64,000 nucleotides of DNA from Roseateles violae (GTDB lineage Bacteria > Pseudomonadota > Gammaproteobacteria > Burkholderiales > Burkholderiaceae_C): assembly GCF_030410485.1 (NCBI RefSeq), contig NZ_JAUHHC010000002.1, forward strand, positions 372,001 through 436,000. Direction: 5' to 3'. The position numbers were made by a program, and so were the translations under genes. Under the pieces are notes generated by a model. The model was not told the origin of the DNA. It did no database searches and saw only the letters and a program-made list of their open reading frames with translations. Below, one piece after another: positions 15,930-23,634 of the stretch (positions within the stretch are counted from its first letter, which is position 1; every line of letters begins with the position of its first letter).

Positions 15930-17084
15930 ATGCTTGCAATGAACTTCAGGGGCCCGTACCGCGTGCGTGCGGCCCACAAACCGGACCCGTGCATCGAGCA
16001 CCCCGACGACGCGGTCGTGCGTGTGCTGCGCTCCTGCATCTGCGGCTCGGACCTGCATCTCTACCATGGCCTGGTGCCCGACACCCGCATCGGCACGACC
16101 TTCGGCCACGAGTTCGTCGGCGAGGTCGTCGACATCGGCCCCGGCGTCCGGCGGCTGAAGAAGGGTGACCGCGTGCTGGTGCCGTTCAATATCTTCTGCG
16201 GCAGCTGCTTCTTCTGCCGGCGCGAGCTGTTCGGCAACTGCCACGACACCAATCCGGAAGCCACCGCCGTCGGCGGCATCTACGGCTATTCGCACACGGC
16301 CGGCGGCTATGACGGCGGGCAGGCCCAGTTGGTGCGCGTGCCGCGCGCCGACGTCGGGCCGACGCTGATTCCGCCGCAGATGGATCTGGACGACGCGGTG
16401 CTGCTGACGGATGCGCTGCCGACCGGCTACCAGGCCGCCGAGATGGGCGATATCTCCGAAGGCGACACGGTGGTCGTCTTCGGTGCCGGGCCGATCGGCA
16501 TCTTCGCCGCCAAATGCGCCTGGCTGTTCGGCGCGGGCCGCGTGATCGTGGTCGACCATATCGAGGAGCGGCTCGAGTTCGTGCACCGCTATGCGCAATG
16601 CGAGGTGCTCAACTTCCGCGGCGTTCACGACATGGCGATCACCATCAAGCGCATGACCGACGGCCTCGGCGCCGATGTCTGCATCGATGCGGTCGGCTGC
16701 GAGGCTTCGGGCAGCTTCCTTCAGCGTCTGACCGGGGTCAAGATGAAGCTGCAGGCCGGCGCGGCGACGGCGCTGCACTGGGCGATCAACTCGGTGCGCA
16801 AGGGCGGCAATATCTCGATCGTCGGCGTCTACGGCCCGACCTTCAATGCGGTGCCGATCGGCAATGCGGTCAACAAGGGACTGACGCTGCGGATGAACCA
16901 GGCCAGCGTCAAGCGCCACCTGCCGCGGCTGATCGAGCATATCGAGGCCGGCCATATCGAGCCGCGCCGCATCATTACGCACCGCATACCGCTCGAGGAA
17001 GTGGCCGATGCCTATCACCTGTTCTCCAACAAGCTGGACGGCTGCATCAAGACGGTGCTGATCCCGCCCGGCGTTTCGGTCTGA
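15930..17084 (+). CDS. Zinc-dependent alcohol dehydrogenase (medium-chain, formaldehyde dehydrogenase-like)
   Basis: This 384-residue medium-chain dehydrogenase has the catalytic zinc ligands in CICGSDLHLYHG and GHEFVGEV, and the structural zinc lobe CGSCFFCRRELFGNC. The Rossmann motif GAGPIGIFAAKCA is near residue 180. The long form, with an insert around GYSHTAGGYDGGQA and an extended C-terminal part, is typical of the glutathione-independent formaldehyde dehydrogenase-like branch. AGGAGA lies just before ATG 15930. Two small genes follow in the same direction and may be co-transcribed. The exact alcohol or aldehyde is not known. Confidence 0.92.
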   Translation: MLAMNFRGPYRVRAAHKPDPCIEHPDDAVVRVLRSCICGSDLHLYHGLVPDTRIGTTFGHEFVGEVVDIGPGVRRLKKGDRVLVPFNIFCGSCFFCRRELFGNCHDTNPEATAVGGIYGYSHTAGGYDGGQAQLVRVPRADVGPTLIPPQMDLDDAVLLTDALPTGYQAAEMGDISEGDTVVVFGAGPIGIFAAKCAWLFGAGRVIVVDHIEERLEFVHRYAQCEVLNFRGVHDMAITIKRMTDGLGADVCIDAVGCEASGSFLQRLTGVKMKLQAGAATALHWAINSVRKGGNISIVGVYGPTFNAVPIGNAVNKGLTLRMNQASVKRHLPRLIEHIEAGHIEPRRIITHRIPLEEVADAYHLFSNKLDGCIKTVLIPPGVSV

Positions 17085-17096
17085 GGAGCACCCAGC

Positions 17097-17621
17097 ATGG
17101 AAGAAGCAATCAAGGACCACGAGGCCCCGACAAGCGGCGGTCGAACCGCCGGCGCCCATGCCCATATCAAGGGCTGGGGCAGCGACCTGCCACGCTCGCG
17201 CCGACCGGCCGTGCCGATGGAACGCACGCCGCCGCGGCTGGAGATCCAGCCCGCACCGCCGGCCCAGCAGCCGGTGGAAGTGGAGATCCTGCATTCGAAC
17301 GAGCGGCCCGGCATCACGCCGCTGTTCGGTTCGCCGCTGCCGCCCAAAGGCCTCAGCGGCGTCATCCGGCGACGCGCCTTCAGGTACAGCGAGAACGATC
17401 TGCGCCACTGGCTGATGCTGCTGGCGGCGGATCGGGTCGACATGGTCGAGGGGCTGCTCGGCGACTTGCGCCGAGGCGAGCTGCCGAGGCTTTACGCGGA
17501 GACGGGCGGCCGCGCCGAACTGCGCCACAACCCGGCCGGCGCGGCGCGCAAGGCGGCCGCCTTGCTGGCCGTGGGCGGCGTCGCCTGGTGGCTGTGGCGG
17601 CGCCGCCGCGAACGGCGCTGA
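17097..17621 (+). CDS. Hypothetical protein with a C-terminal membrane anchor
   Basis: No family was recognised with certainty. The 174-residue protein has a proline-rich, probably disordered N-terminal third (GWGSDLPRSRRPAVPMERTPPR), a central folded part with RRRAFRYSENDLRHWLMLLAADRVDMVEGLL, and a single hydrophobic helix near the end (AALLAVGGVAWWLW) followed by a string of arginines. The arginine tail would leave the C-terminus in the cytoplasm. It begins 12 bases after the alcohol dehydrogenase stop, so co-expression is likely. Similar gene pairs are familiar from Burkholderiales genomes, but no function is known to me. Confidence 0.7.
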   Translation: MEEAIKDHEAPTSGGRTAGAHAHIKGWGSDLPRSRRPAVPMERTPPRLEIQPAPPAQQPVEVEILHSNERPGITPLFGSPLPPKGLSGVIRRRAFRYSENDLRHWLMLLAADRVDMVEGLLGDLRRGELPRLYAETGGRAELRHNPAGAARKAAALLAVGGVAWWLWRRRRERR

Positions 17622-17640
17622 AGGTCCGAAGTCAAGGTCG

Positions 17641-17868
17641 ATGGAGCCTGCCATGCAAGACCAGAATCCCCAAGCGCCCATAGCGGCAGATCCGGACGGT
17701 GCGAGCGCCGCCGAGACGACGCCCGGAGACGAAGCGCCGCCCGGCACGCCGGGCACCGGCGAGAAGCCCTGTCCCGAGTGCGGCGGCAGCGGGCGGGCGG
17801 AGGACGGCGGCGACTGCCCTTCCTGCGGCGGCAGCGGGACGGTGGTTGCCGGCGTCGGCGGCGGCTGA
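17641..17868 (+). CDS. Small protein with two CxxCxGxG zinc-binding motifs
   Basis: This is a 75-residue protein. The acidic, flexible first half is followed by CPECGGSG (44-51) and CPSCGGSG (59-66). These two half-sites are like those of the DnaJ zinc domain and can together bind one zinc. No J-domain is present. It may act as a small zinc-ribbon chaperone-like or redox partner for the neighbouring dehydrogenase gene set; this is inference. A start at Met5 (17653) is equally possible. Confidence 0.7.
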   Translation: MEPAMQDQNPQAPIAADPDGASAAETTPGDEAPPGTPGTGEKPCPECGGSGRAEDGGDCPSCGGSGTVVAGVGGG

Positions 17869-17911
17869 GCGCAGGAGGCGGGCTGCATGCCGCCCCGGTC
17901 GGCGGCTCCTG

Positions 17912-18367
17912 CTATTGCTGTTGAGGCGTGCTCAGCCTTCGCCTCAAGGCCCGCATCAAGGCGCCCAGCAGCGGAAGCTTTGCATACAGTTCCTCGGCCG
18001 CGTCCCAATAGTCGCGGTGCAGGGCAAGCAGACCGGTGGCTGCATAGCGCAAGTGGCTTGCGCCCCGGATCGTCATCGGCTCGCCCCGGCCTTGCCGGCG
18101 GAAGTGAAGCTCCCAGGTGAGGAAGGCGTCGTCGCCCTCGGAGGCGGCCGTCAGGACGATGAACCGCGGCTCGCGCAAGTCCTCGAACATCTGGCGGAAG
18201 ATGCGCTCGATGGCGGCCCGGCCGCGCACCTCGTTGAAGGGATCCTTGAAGCTGGCGGCCGGGTCGTAGAGCTCCAGCAGCGCGGGGAGGCCCTCGGGCC
18301 TCAGGCCGACATAGGCTTCGATCAGCCGGGTAGTTCGGAGGTCTGCGGACAGCGTCGGCATGTTCAT
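17912..18367 (-). CDS. SnoaL-like / NTF2-family protein
   Basis: This 151-residue protein has a SnoaL/NTF2 cone-fold pattern: LIEAYVGLRPEGLPALLELYDPAASFKDPFNEVRG, a central IERIFRQMFEDL, then strand-rich AFLTWELHFRR and RGASHLRYA. Such proteins are often isomerases, lyases or lipid-modifying accessories. Its ATG overlaps the stop codon of the SDR gene (ATGA), so it is the last gene of the lipid-modification operon that starts at 24947. No catalytic role can be assigned from sequence alone. An alternative in-frame ATG lies two codons later. Confidence 0.85.
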   Translation of the reverse strand: MNMPTLSADLRTTRLIEAYVGLRPEGLPALLELYDPAASFKDPFNEVRGRAAIERIFRQMFEDLREPRFIVLTAASEGDDAFLTWELHFRRQGRGEPMTIRGASHLRYAATGLLALHRDYWDAAEELYAKLPLLGALMRALRRRLSTPQQQ

Positions 18368-19158
18368 CGGGCTCCCGTGGCGCGGCGCACGGCCGCGAAG
18401 TACCAGGCATCGGGCAGGCAGCGCAGCAGGCGCACCCAGGCGGTGAAGCGGCGTGGAAAGTTCATCTCGAAGCGGCCGCGCGCCCAGCCGCCGAGGATGT
18501 GCTGCGCCGCTTCCTCCGGCGAAATCAGCGCCGGCATCCTGAAGCCGTTCTGCGCGGTCAGCGGCGTCTCGACGAAGCCCGGGTTGACGATGGACACGCC
18601 GATGCCTATGGGATGCAGATCGAGGTACAGGCTCTCGGCCAGGCTGTTGAGCGCCGCCTTGGTGGGGCCGTAGGCGAGCGACTTCGGCAGGCCCCGGTAG
18701 GCGGCCACGCTGCCGACCAGGCTGATGTGGCCGGACCGGGCGGTGGTGAACATCGGGAGCACGGCGTCGAGCATGCTGAGGGCCCCGCGGTAGTTGACCG
18801 CCAGGTGCTTCTCCATCTCCGCCCGGTCGAACCTGCCGGCCTGCTGGGCACGGTAATGGCCGGCGCAGTACAGCACCAGCGCCGGTGCGCCCCCGGCGCA
18901 GCGATGGGCGGCCTGCGCGGCCTGGCGCATCTGCTCGTGCTCGGTGACGTCCAGCGGCAAGGCCAGGCTGCCCGGGTGTTCGTCGACGAAGGCGTCCAGC
19001 GCCTCGGCCTGGCGCGCCGAGACGATCAGCCGTGCGCCACGCGCGTGCAAGGCGGCCGCGGTCGCGCGGCCGATGCCGGTCGAGGCGCCGATCACCCACA
19101 CCCAGCGGCCGCGCCAGTCCCGCAGCGCTGGATTGAGGCCGGTCGAGAACAGGGCCAT
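18364..19158 (-). CDS. Short-chain dehydrogenase/reductase (SDR)
   Basis: This 264-residue Rossmann oxidoreductase has the NAD(P)-binding motif GASTGIGRATA near residue 20, a conserved LYCAG strand, the catalytic serine in SLVGSVAAYRGLP, and the YxxxK pair in SLAYGPTKAALNSLAE. The C-terminal FPRRFTAWVRLLRCLP is amphipathic and could touch the membrane. In this cluster it may reduce or oxidise a lipid or fatty-acyl intermediate. It is four bases from the DUF3833 gene and overlaps the SnoaL-like gene. Confidence 0.92.
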   Translation of the reverse strand: MALFSTGLNPALRDWRGRWVWVIGASTGIGRATAAALHARGARLIVSARQAEALDAFVDEHPGSLALPLDVTEHEQMRQAAQAAHRCAGGAPALVLYCAGHYRAQQAGRFDRAEMEKHLAVNYRGALSMLDAVLPMFTTARSGHISLVGSVAAYRGLPKSLAYGPTKAALNSLAESLYLDLHPIGIGVSIVNPGFVETPLTAQNGFRMPALISPEEAAQHILGGWARGRFEMNFPRRFTAWVRLLRCLPDAWYFAAVRRATGAR

Positions 19159-19162
19159 GTCC

Positions 19163-19720
19163 TCAGCGGTCCTTGCTGATGACCAGCGTGACGTCGCCCA
19201 GATGGACGCCCAGCTTGCTCATGGCCGAGCGGTTGAGCACCGTGCGCTCGTCCATCAGGAACATCCAGTCGTCGAGGCTGACATGCCAGATGCGCCCGTC
19301 CACCGGCAGCGCCAGCGTGTAGGTCCAGCGCAGCGCATTGCCGGCGCTTTCGCCCAGGGCCTCGCCGACCACGTCGTCCGCCGTGCCGGTGTAGCGACCC
19401 GGCGCCAGCTGCCTGAGCTTCCACACGCGCCGCTGCGTGCTGCCGTCGCTGTACTGGAAGCGTTCGTCGAGCACGCCCTCGTCGCCGTCCCAGCGGCCGT
19501 TCATCGTCACGCTGAAGCGCTTCACGACGCGGCCGCTGCGGTCGGTGAAGACGCCCTTGGCCGTCAGGTCGCCGCTCAGGAAGGCGCGCATATCGAAGCG
19601 CGGCGTCTCGTTGGCATAGTCCTGGACCTGGGGGCCGGCACAGCCGGCGAGCGCAAGCGCCGCCATGGCCAGCACCAGCCTGCGGCGCAGCGGCATCGAA
19701 GTTCGTGCGAGGGGGTTCAT
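19163..19720 (-). CDS. DUF3833 family lipoprotein
   Basis: This 185-residue protein starts with a basic and hydrophobic signal ending in the lipobox LAGC, so it is probably a lipid-anchored envelope protein. The body carries features of the DUF3833 family: FDMRAFLSGDLTAKGVFTDRSGRVVKRFSV, then GRYTGTADDVVGEALGE and a C-terminal RSAMSKLGVHLGDVTLVISK. Family members are nearly always found beside a CFA-type methyltransferase and an FAD oxidoreductase, as here. The start at 19720 overlaps the stop codon of the MFS gene. The biochemical role is unknown; a part in handling modified lipids is inferred. Confidence 0.87.
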   Translation of the reverse strand: MNPLARTSMPLRRRLVLAMAALALAGCAGPQVQDYANETPRFDMRAFLSGDLTAKGVFTDRSGRVVKRFSVTMNGRWDGDEGVLDERFQYSDGSTQRRVWKLRQLAPGRYTGTADDVVGEALGESAGNALRWTYTLALPVDGRIWHVSLDDWMFLMDERTVLNRSAMSKLGVHLGDVTLVISKDR

Positions 19721-21006
19721 CCGCGCTCCTTCCAGTGAGGGTTCAGGCCTTCGGTTCGCCACAGCAGCGCGGCAGCGGCCAGCTTCAGCAGGCAGGGCAG
19801 GCCGGCATAGGCCCAGGCCAGCGCTTGCAGCGCCGCAGGGTCCGTCGTGCCGCTGCGATAGCCGGCTGCGGCGAGCAGCGGCAGCGCCAGCCCGGCGGCC
19901 AGGGCGAGGTTCAGCTTGGTGGCGCAGGTCCACCAGCCCAAATAGAGGCCTTCGCCCCGGCTGCCGGCACCGCCGCGGTGGATCACGCCGGTCAGCAGTG
20001 CGCCGGGCAGGGCCAGATCGGCGCCCAGCGCGAGGCCGCTGACGATGCAGACCGCCGCAAAAGCCGTGCCCTCGCCGGCATCCAGCCCCGGCGTGATCGC
20101 GAAGGCCAGCACACCGGCCACCATGCCGGCCCGCCAGACCGGCGCCAGCCCCCAGCGTCCGGCCGCGCGCACCCACAGGGGCAGGCCCAGCACCGCCGCG
20201 CCGAAATAGGCCAGCAGCAGCGGCGCCTGCCAGTGGGCCAGCTGCAGCCGGTCGGCGACGAAGAAGGGGAACAGCGTGGCGGGGATCGCGCTGGCGATGC
20301 CGTTCAGGATGAAGACGGCCAGCAGCTGCCGAAACGCGGCCTGCCGCCACGGTGAAGGGCCCTGGACGGCAGCCGGCTCGCGGGTGGTCGGCCAGGGCGC
20401 CTGTCGCAGGCCGGCCAGCCCGAGCAGCCCCAGCGCCAGCAAAGCGGCGAGCGCCAGGCTGGTGGCAGGCCAGCCGAGCAGGACCGGCAGCACGCTGGCG
20501 AGCAGCACGCCGGCCAGGCTGCCGGCCTCGCGCCAGCCAGTGACCCGGGCCCGCAGTTCCGGCCCGCCGCCCCAGCGGGCGCCCCAGCTCTGGTAGACGA
20601 TGCTGACGCCGCTATAGGCCAGCGTGCACAGCAGCAGCGCGGCCGCCAGCCAGGGAACCAGAACGGACGCCTCCTTCGATGGCGGCAGCCACAGGGCGGC
20701 AAAGGCCAGGGCCAGCACGGCGCAGCCCAGTGCCGCGGCGGTCCAGGCGACGCGCGTGCCGCGCCGGAACAGCGCGTCGGCGAGGCGGCCGAGGGCGGGA
20801 TCGACCAAGGCGTCGAAGGCACGCACGGCCAGCATCAGCGCCCCGAGGACGGACAAGGGCAGGCCCAGCTGGCTGGCGTAGTGGTAGGGCAGGTTCACAT
20901 AGAGCGGCAGCGACACGAAGGCCAGGGGCAGGCCCAGCGCGCCATAGGCCAGGCCGCGGCGCCAGCCGAGGCTGGGTTGCTGCGCGGGGAGGGCGGCCGC
21001 AGACAT
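19717..21006 (-). CDS. MFS transporter (GPH-like, lipid-modification cluster)
   Basis: This 429-residue, 12-helix inner-membrane carrier has an N-terminal LPLAFVSLPLYVNLPYHYA, the LVDPALGRLAD loop typical of the glycoside-pentoside-hexuronide type, and long hydrophobic runs throughout. In the same gene set in other proteobacteria this protein is annotated as an MFS transporter of unknown cargo. It lies between the chalcone-isomerase-like gene and the DUF3833 gene and overlaps the latter by four bases. Transport of a lipid precursor or modified lipid would fit the cluster but is not shown. Confidence 0.9.
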   Translation of the reverse strand: MSAAALPAQQPSLGWRRGLAYGALGLPLAFVSLPLYVNLPYHYASQLGLPLSVLGALMLAVRAFDALVDPALGRLADALFRRGTRVAWTAAALGCAVLALAFAALWLPPSKEASVLVPWLAAALLLCTLAYSGVSIVYQSWGARWGGGPELRARVTGWREAGSLAGVLLASVLPVLLGWPATSLALAALLALGLLGLAGLRQAPWPTTREPAAVQGPSPWRQAAFRQLLAVFILNGIASAIPATLFPFFVADRLQLAHWQAPLLLAYFGAAVLGLPLWVRAAGRWGLAPVWRAGMVAGVLAFAITPGLDAGEGTAFAAVCIVSGLALGADLALPGALLTGVIHRGGAGSRGEGLYLGWWTCATKLNLALAAGLALPLLAAAGYRSGTTDPAALQALAWAYAGLPCLLKLAAAALLWRTEGLNPHWKERG

Positions 21007-21024
21007 GAGGAAGAAGGCGGCCGT

Positions 21025-21597
21025 TCAGCGCTGCTGGCCCAGCAGGGCCTCGCGCAGCGCCGTGGCCGAGGTCTGGCGGGCCAGCCAGATGCCGAAGAAA
21101 AGCCGTGCGTATTCGGGGTCCGCCGTTTGCGCGGTCAGGCGCCCGTTGTGGAAGAAGCGCACCTCGCCCCGGCCGTCGTGCAGGCCCAGCAGGCGGTCGG
21201 TGGCGGCGACATCGGGGAAGGCGCGCGTCATCAGGGCCAGCCAGCGCTTGCCCTGGGCCTCGTCGAAGCTGCCGATGCGGCGCATCTCGGCCACCGAGCG
21301 CTCGGCGATCGCCTGGCCGTCCAGGCGCCGGTCGTAGATCAGTTCGAGCGCGAACGGATGGCGCGCGTAGTCCTCGCCGTCGAAGCCGGGGGGCGCCCAC
21401 AGCCGGGCCTCGTAGACGCGCAGCCCGAAGAAGCGCAGCACGCCCGTGCCCTTCAGCCTTGCCTCGGGCAGCGTTTCGCGAAGCTCGGTGGGGAGCGGGG
21501 TGTCGGCAGTGGCATTCGGCATGATGAAGCAGTTGAGAGCGATGGCGGCCGCGATGCGGAACAGGCCGCGGCGCGGGATCGAAGCGGCGATCTTCAC
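21025..21597 (-). CDS. Chalcone isomerase-like exported protein
   Basis: This 190-residue protein has an N-terminal signal-like hydrophobic stretch (residues 8-32) and the bacterial chalcone-isomerase-like fold pattern: LKGTGVLRFFGLRVYEARLWAP, then FALELIYDRRLDGQAIAERSVAEMRRIG and GEVRFFHNGR. Bacterial members lack flavonoid activity as far as known and often bind fatty acids. Its start overlaps the stop of the cyclopropane synthase gene by four bases, so the two are translationally coupled. It probably helps handle the modified fatty acid in the periplasm; that is inference. Confidence 0.88.
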   Translation of the reverse strand: MKIAASIPRRGLFRIAAAIALNCFIMPNATADTPLPTELRETLPEARLKGTGVLRFFGLRVYEARLWAPPGFDGEDYARHPFALELIYDRRLDGQAIAERSVAEMRRIGSFDEAQGKRWLALMTRAFPDVAATDRLLGLHDGRGEVRFFHNGRLTAQTADPEYARLFFGIWLARQTSATALREALLGQQR

Positions 21598-22856
21598 GGG
21601 CCCGGCTTTCGCAGCGTGAACTGCATAACGTCGGTGTTGCCCATGTCGAAGGCGGCCTCGCAGTAGGCCAGATAAAAGGTCCAGATGCGCTGGAAGCGCC
21701 GATCGAAGCCCTGGCGCTGCACCGCGTCGAGCTGGGCCACGAAGGCATCGCGCCAGCGGCGCAAGGTCTCGGCGTAGTCGCGCCCGAAGGCCAGGCGGTT
21801 CTCGACGACGAAGCCGGCGCGGCGCGCCTCGGCCTCGAAGGCCGAGGGGCTGGGCAGCAGACCGCCCGGGAAGATGTACTGCTGGATGAAGTCGGTCGAG
21901 CGCAGGTAGCGCGCGAACAGATCGTCGCGGATGGTGATGGTCTGGATGCAGGCGCGGCCGCCGGGCTTCAGGCAGGCGTTCAGCGTGCGGAAATAGCTCG
22001 ACCAGTACTCATGGCCCACCGCCTCGAACATCTCGATGGAGACCACCGCGTCGAAGGGCTGGCCGGCGTATTTGGATGCGAGGTCGCGGTAGTCCAGGTG
22101 CAGCATCCGCGCCTGCCCGTCGAGGCTGGCGCGCGCCATGCGCTGCTGCGCCCAGCGCAGCTGCTCGACGGACAGCGTGACGCCGGTCACCTCCGCGCCG
22201 AATTCGCGCGCCGCGATCTCGGCGAGACCGCCCCAGCCGCAGCCGATCTCCAGCACACGCCGGCCCGGCTCGACCCGCGCCTCGCGCAGCGCGCGCCGGT
22301 ACTTGGCGTCCTGGGCCTGCACGAGGTCGGTGCCCTGCGGGTCCCGGCCCTCGAACCAGGCGGCGCTGTAGCTCATGCCGGGGTCCAGCCAGAGCCGGTA
22401 GAAATCGTTGCCCAGGTCGTAATGCGCATGGATGTTCCGCGCGCTGCCGGCCCTCGAATTGCGCCGCAGCAGGTGGCGCAGCCGGTAAGCCAGCCGCCCC
22501 CACCAGCTGCCGTAGATCAGGTCTTCGATGTGCTCGCGGTTGGCGATGCACAGGCGCAGCAGCTGCGTCAGATCGGGGCTGTCCCATTCGCCGGCGATAT
22601 AGCTCTCGGCGAAGCCGATGTCGCCCGAGCGGAGCGTGCGCTCGAACACCGCCCAGCTATTGAGCGACAGCATGGCGCGGGGACCTGGGGATGGCGTCGA
22701 TCGACTCGGCAGGCCGATGCGGGTGCCGTCCGGCAGCTGCAGGCTCAGCTCGCCGATCGGCAAGGCTTCGAGCAGGCGCAGCAGGCGGCGCGCCGCCCTC
22801 GGCGGCCGGGCAGAAGAAGAAGAAGCGGTGGATGAGAGAGCGGTGGGTGGGTTCAT
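21594..22856 (-). CDS. Cyclopropane-fatty-acyl-phospholipid synthase family methyltransferase
   Basis: This 420-residue SAM-dependent methyltransferase of the CFA synthase family has the SAM-binding motif VLEIGCGWGGLAEIA near residue 200, the entry motif HYDLGNDFYRLWLDPGMSYSAAWF and the C-terminal VENRLAFGRDYAETLRRW. It would methylate the double bond of phospholipid acyl chains in the membrane. The family covers cyclopropane makers and enzymes that make methylated unsaturated or furan-type fatty acids. The partner FAD oxidoreductase and DUF1365 genes point to the second type of chemistry, though this is not decided by the sequence. Confidence 0.93.
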   Translation of the reverse strand: MNPPTALSSTASSSSARPPRAARRLLRLLEALPIGELSLQLPDGTRIGLPSRSTPSPGPRAMLSLNSWAVFERTLRSGDIGFAESYIAGEWDSPDLTQLLRLCIANREHIEDLIYGSWWGRLAYRLRHLLRRNSRAGSARNIHAHYDLGNDFYRLWLDPGMSYSAAWFEGRDPQGTDLVQAQDAKYRRALREARVEPGRRVLEIGCGWGGLAEIAAREFGAEVTGVTLSVEQLRWAQQRMARASLDGQARMLHLDYRDLASKYAGQPFDAVVSIEMFEAVGHEYWSSYFRTLNACLKPGGRACIQTITIRDDLFARYLRSTDFIQQYIFPGGLLPSPSAFEAEARRAGFVVENRLAFGRDYAETLRRWRDAFVAQLDAVQRQGFDRRFQRIWTFYLAYCEAAFDMGNTDVMQFTLRKPGP

Positions 22857-22857
22857 A

Positions 22858-23634
22858 TCATCGGCTCACGAACTGCGAGGGCGCATCGGGCTTGGCGAAG
22901 AAGGGCACGCGCTTGAGCCACAGGCGCAGCGCCTGCCAGTGGATGCGCAGGACCACGCCGAGCGTCATCAAGGGCATGCCGAGGACGGCGCGGCGCACCG
23001 TGGCGGGGCTCAGCTCGGCGATGGCGCCGCCGACCGAGGTCTGCAGCAGCGCCCCCTGGTCATCGTGCAGATCGACCCGCGCCAGCAGCTGTGTCGGCTG
23101 GCCATCCGCGGCCGCCAGCCGCTCGAAGCGGAAGCCGTAGTCGCCGCCGCTGCCGCAGAAGGGCGAGACATGGAACACCTTGCGCGCGGCCCGCTCGGCA
23201 CCCCAGTTCAACCCGGGGCCGGCGAGCAGATAGCCATGGCGTTCGCCAAAGGTGTTGTTGACCTCGGCCAGCACGGCGGCCAGCGATCCGTCGGCGCGCT
23301 GCGCATACCAGAAGCTCACCGGCTTGAAGACATAGCCCAGCACGCGCGGAAAGGTCTGCAGCCAGACCTCGCCATCGGCGTCACGGACGCCCTCGCGCGC
23401 GAGCAGCTGCTCGAACCAGGCGAGGGCGTCGTCACCGCCGGCGCCGTGGTCGGCATCGTGGAAGCTGAGCCAGCCGCGGCGGTTGCGCTTCAAGGCCGGG
23501 CTGGCGCGCTCGCGCAGGCTGCGCATCGGCAGCAGCAGGAAATAGCAGCGGTAGCGGAACTGGTGCTCGATGGGCCGCAGGCGGCGATGCCAGACGCTGC
23601 CGAAACCGATGCAGGGGGCGGCCGGCGTGTTCAT
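22858..23634 (-). CDS. DUF1365 family protein
   Basis: This 258-residue protein matches the DUF1365 pattern: an N-terminal GSVWHRRLRPIEHQFRYRCYF, the FPRVLGYVFKPVSFWYAQR segment, EVNNTFGERHGYLL, KVFHVSPFC, and a C-terminal amphipathic region. The family is almost always next to an FAD oxidoreductase and a CFA-type methyltransferase, as here, and is thought to act with them on membrane lipids. The start codon overlaps the stop of the FAD enzyme (ATGA). A much longer in-frame opening to 24639 lies antisense-like inside that gene and is not coding. Confidence 0.93.
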   Translation of the reverse strand: MNTPAAPCIGFGSVWHRRLRPIEHQFRYRCYFLLLPMRSLRERASPALKRNRRGWLSFHDADHGAGGDDALAWFEQLLAREGVRDADGEVWLQTFPRVLGYVFKPVSFWYAQRADGSLAAVLAEVNNTFGERHGYLLAGPGLNWGAERAARKVFHVSPFCGSGGDYGFRFERLAAADGQPTQLLARVDLHDDQGALLQTSVGGAIAELSPATVRRAVLGMPLMTLGVVLRIHWQALRLWLKRVPFFAKPDAPSQFVSR

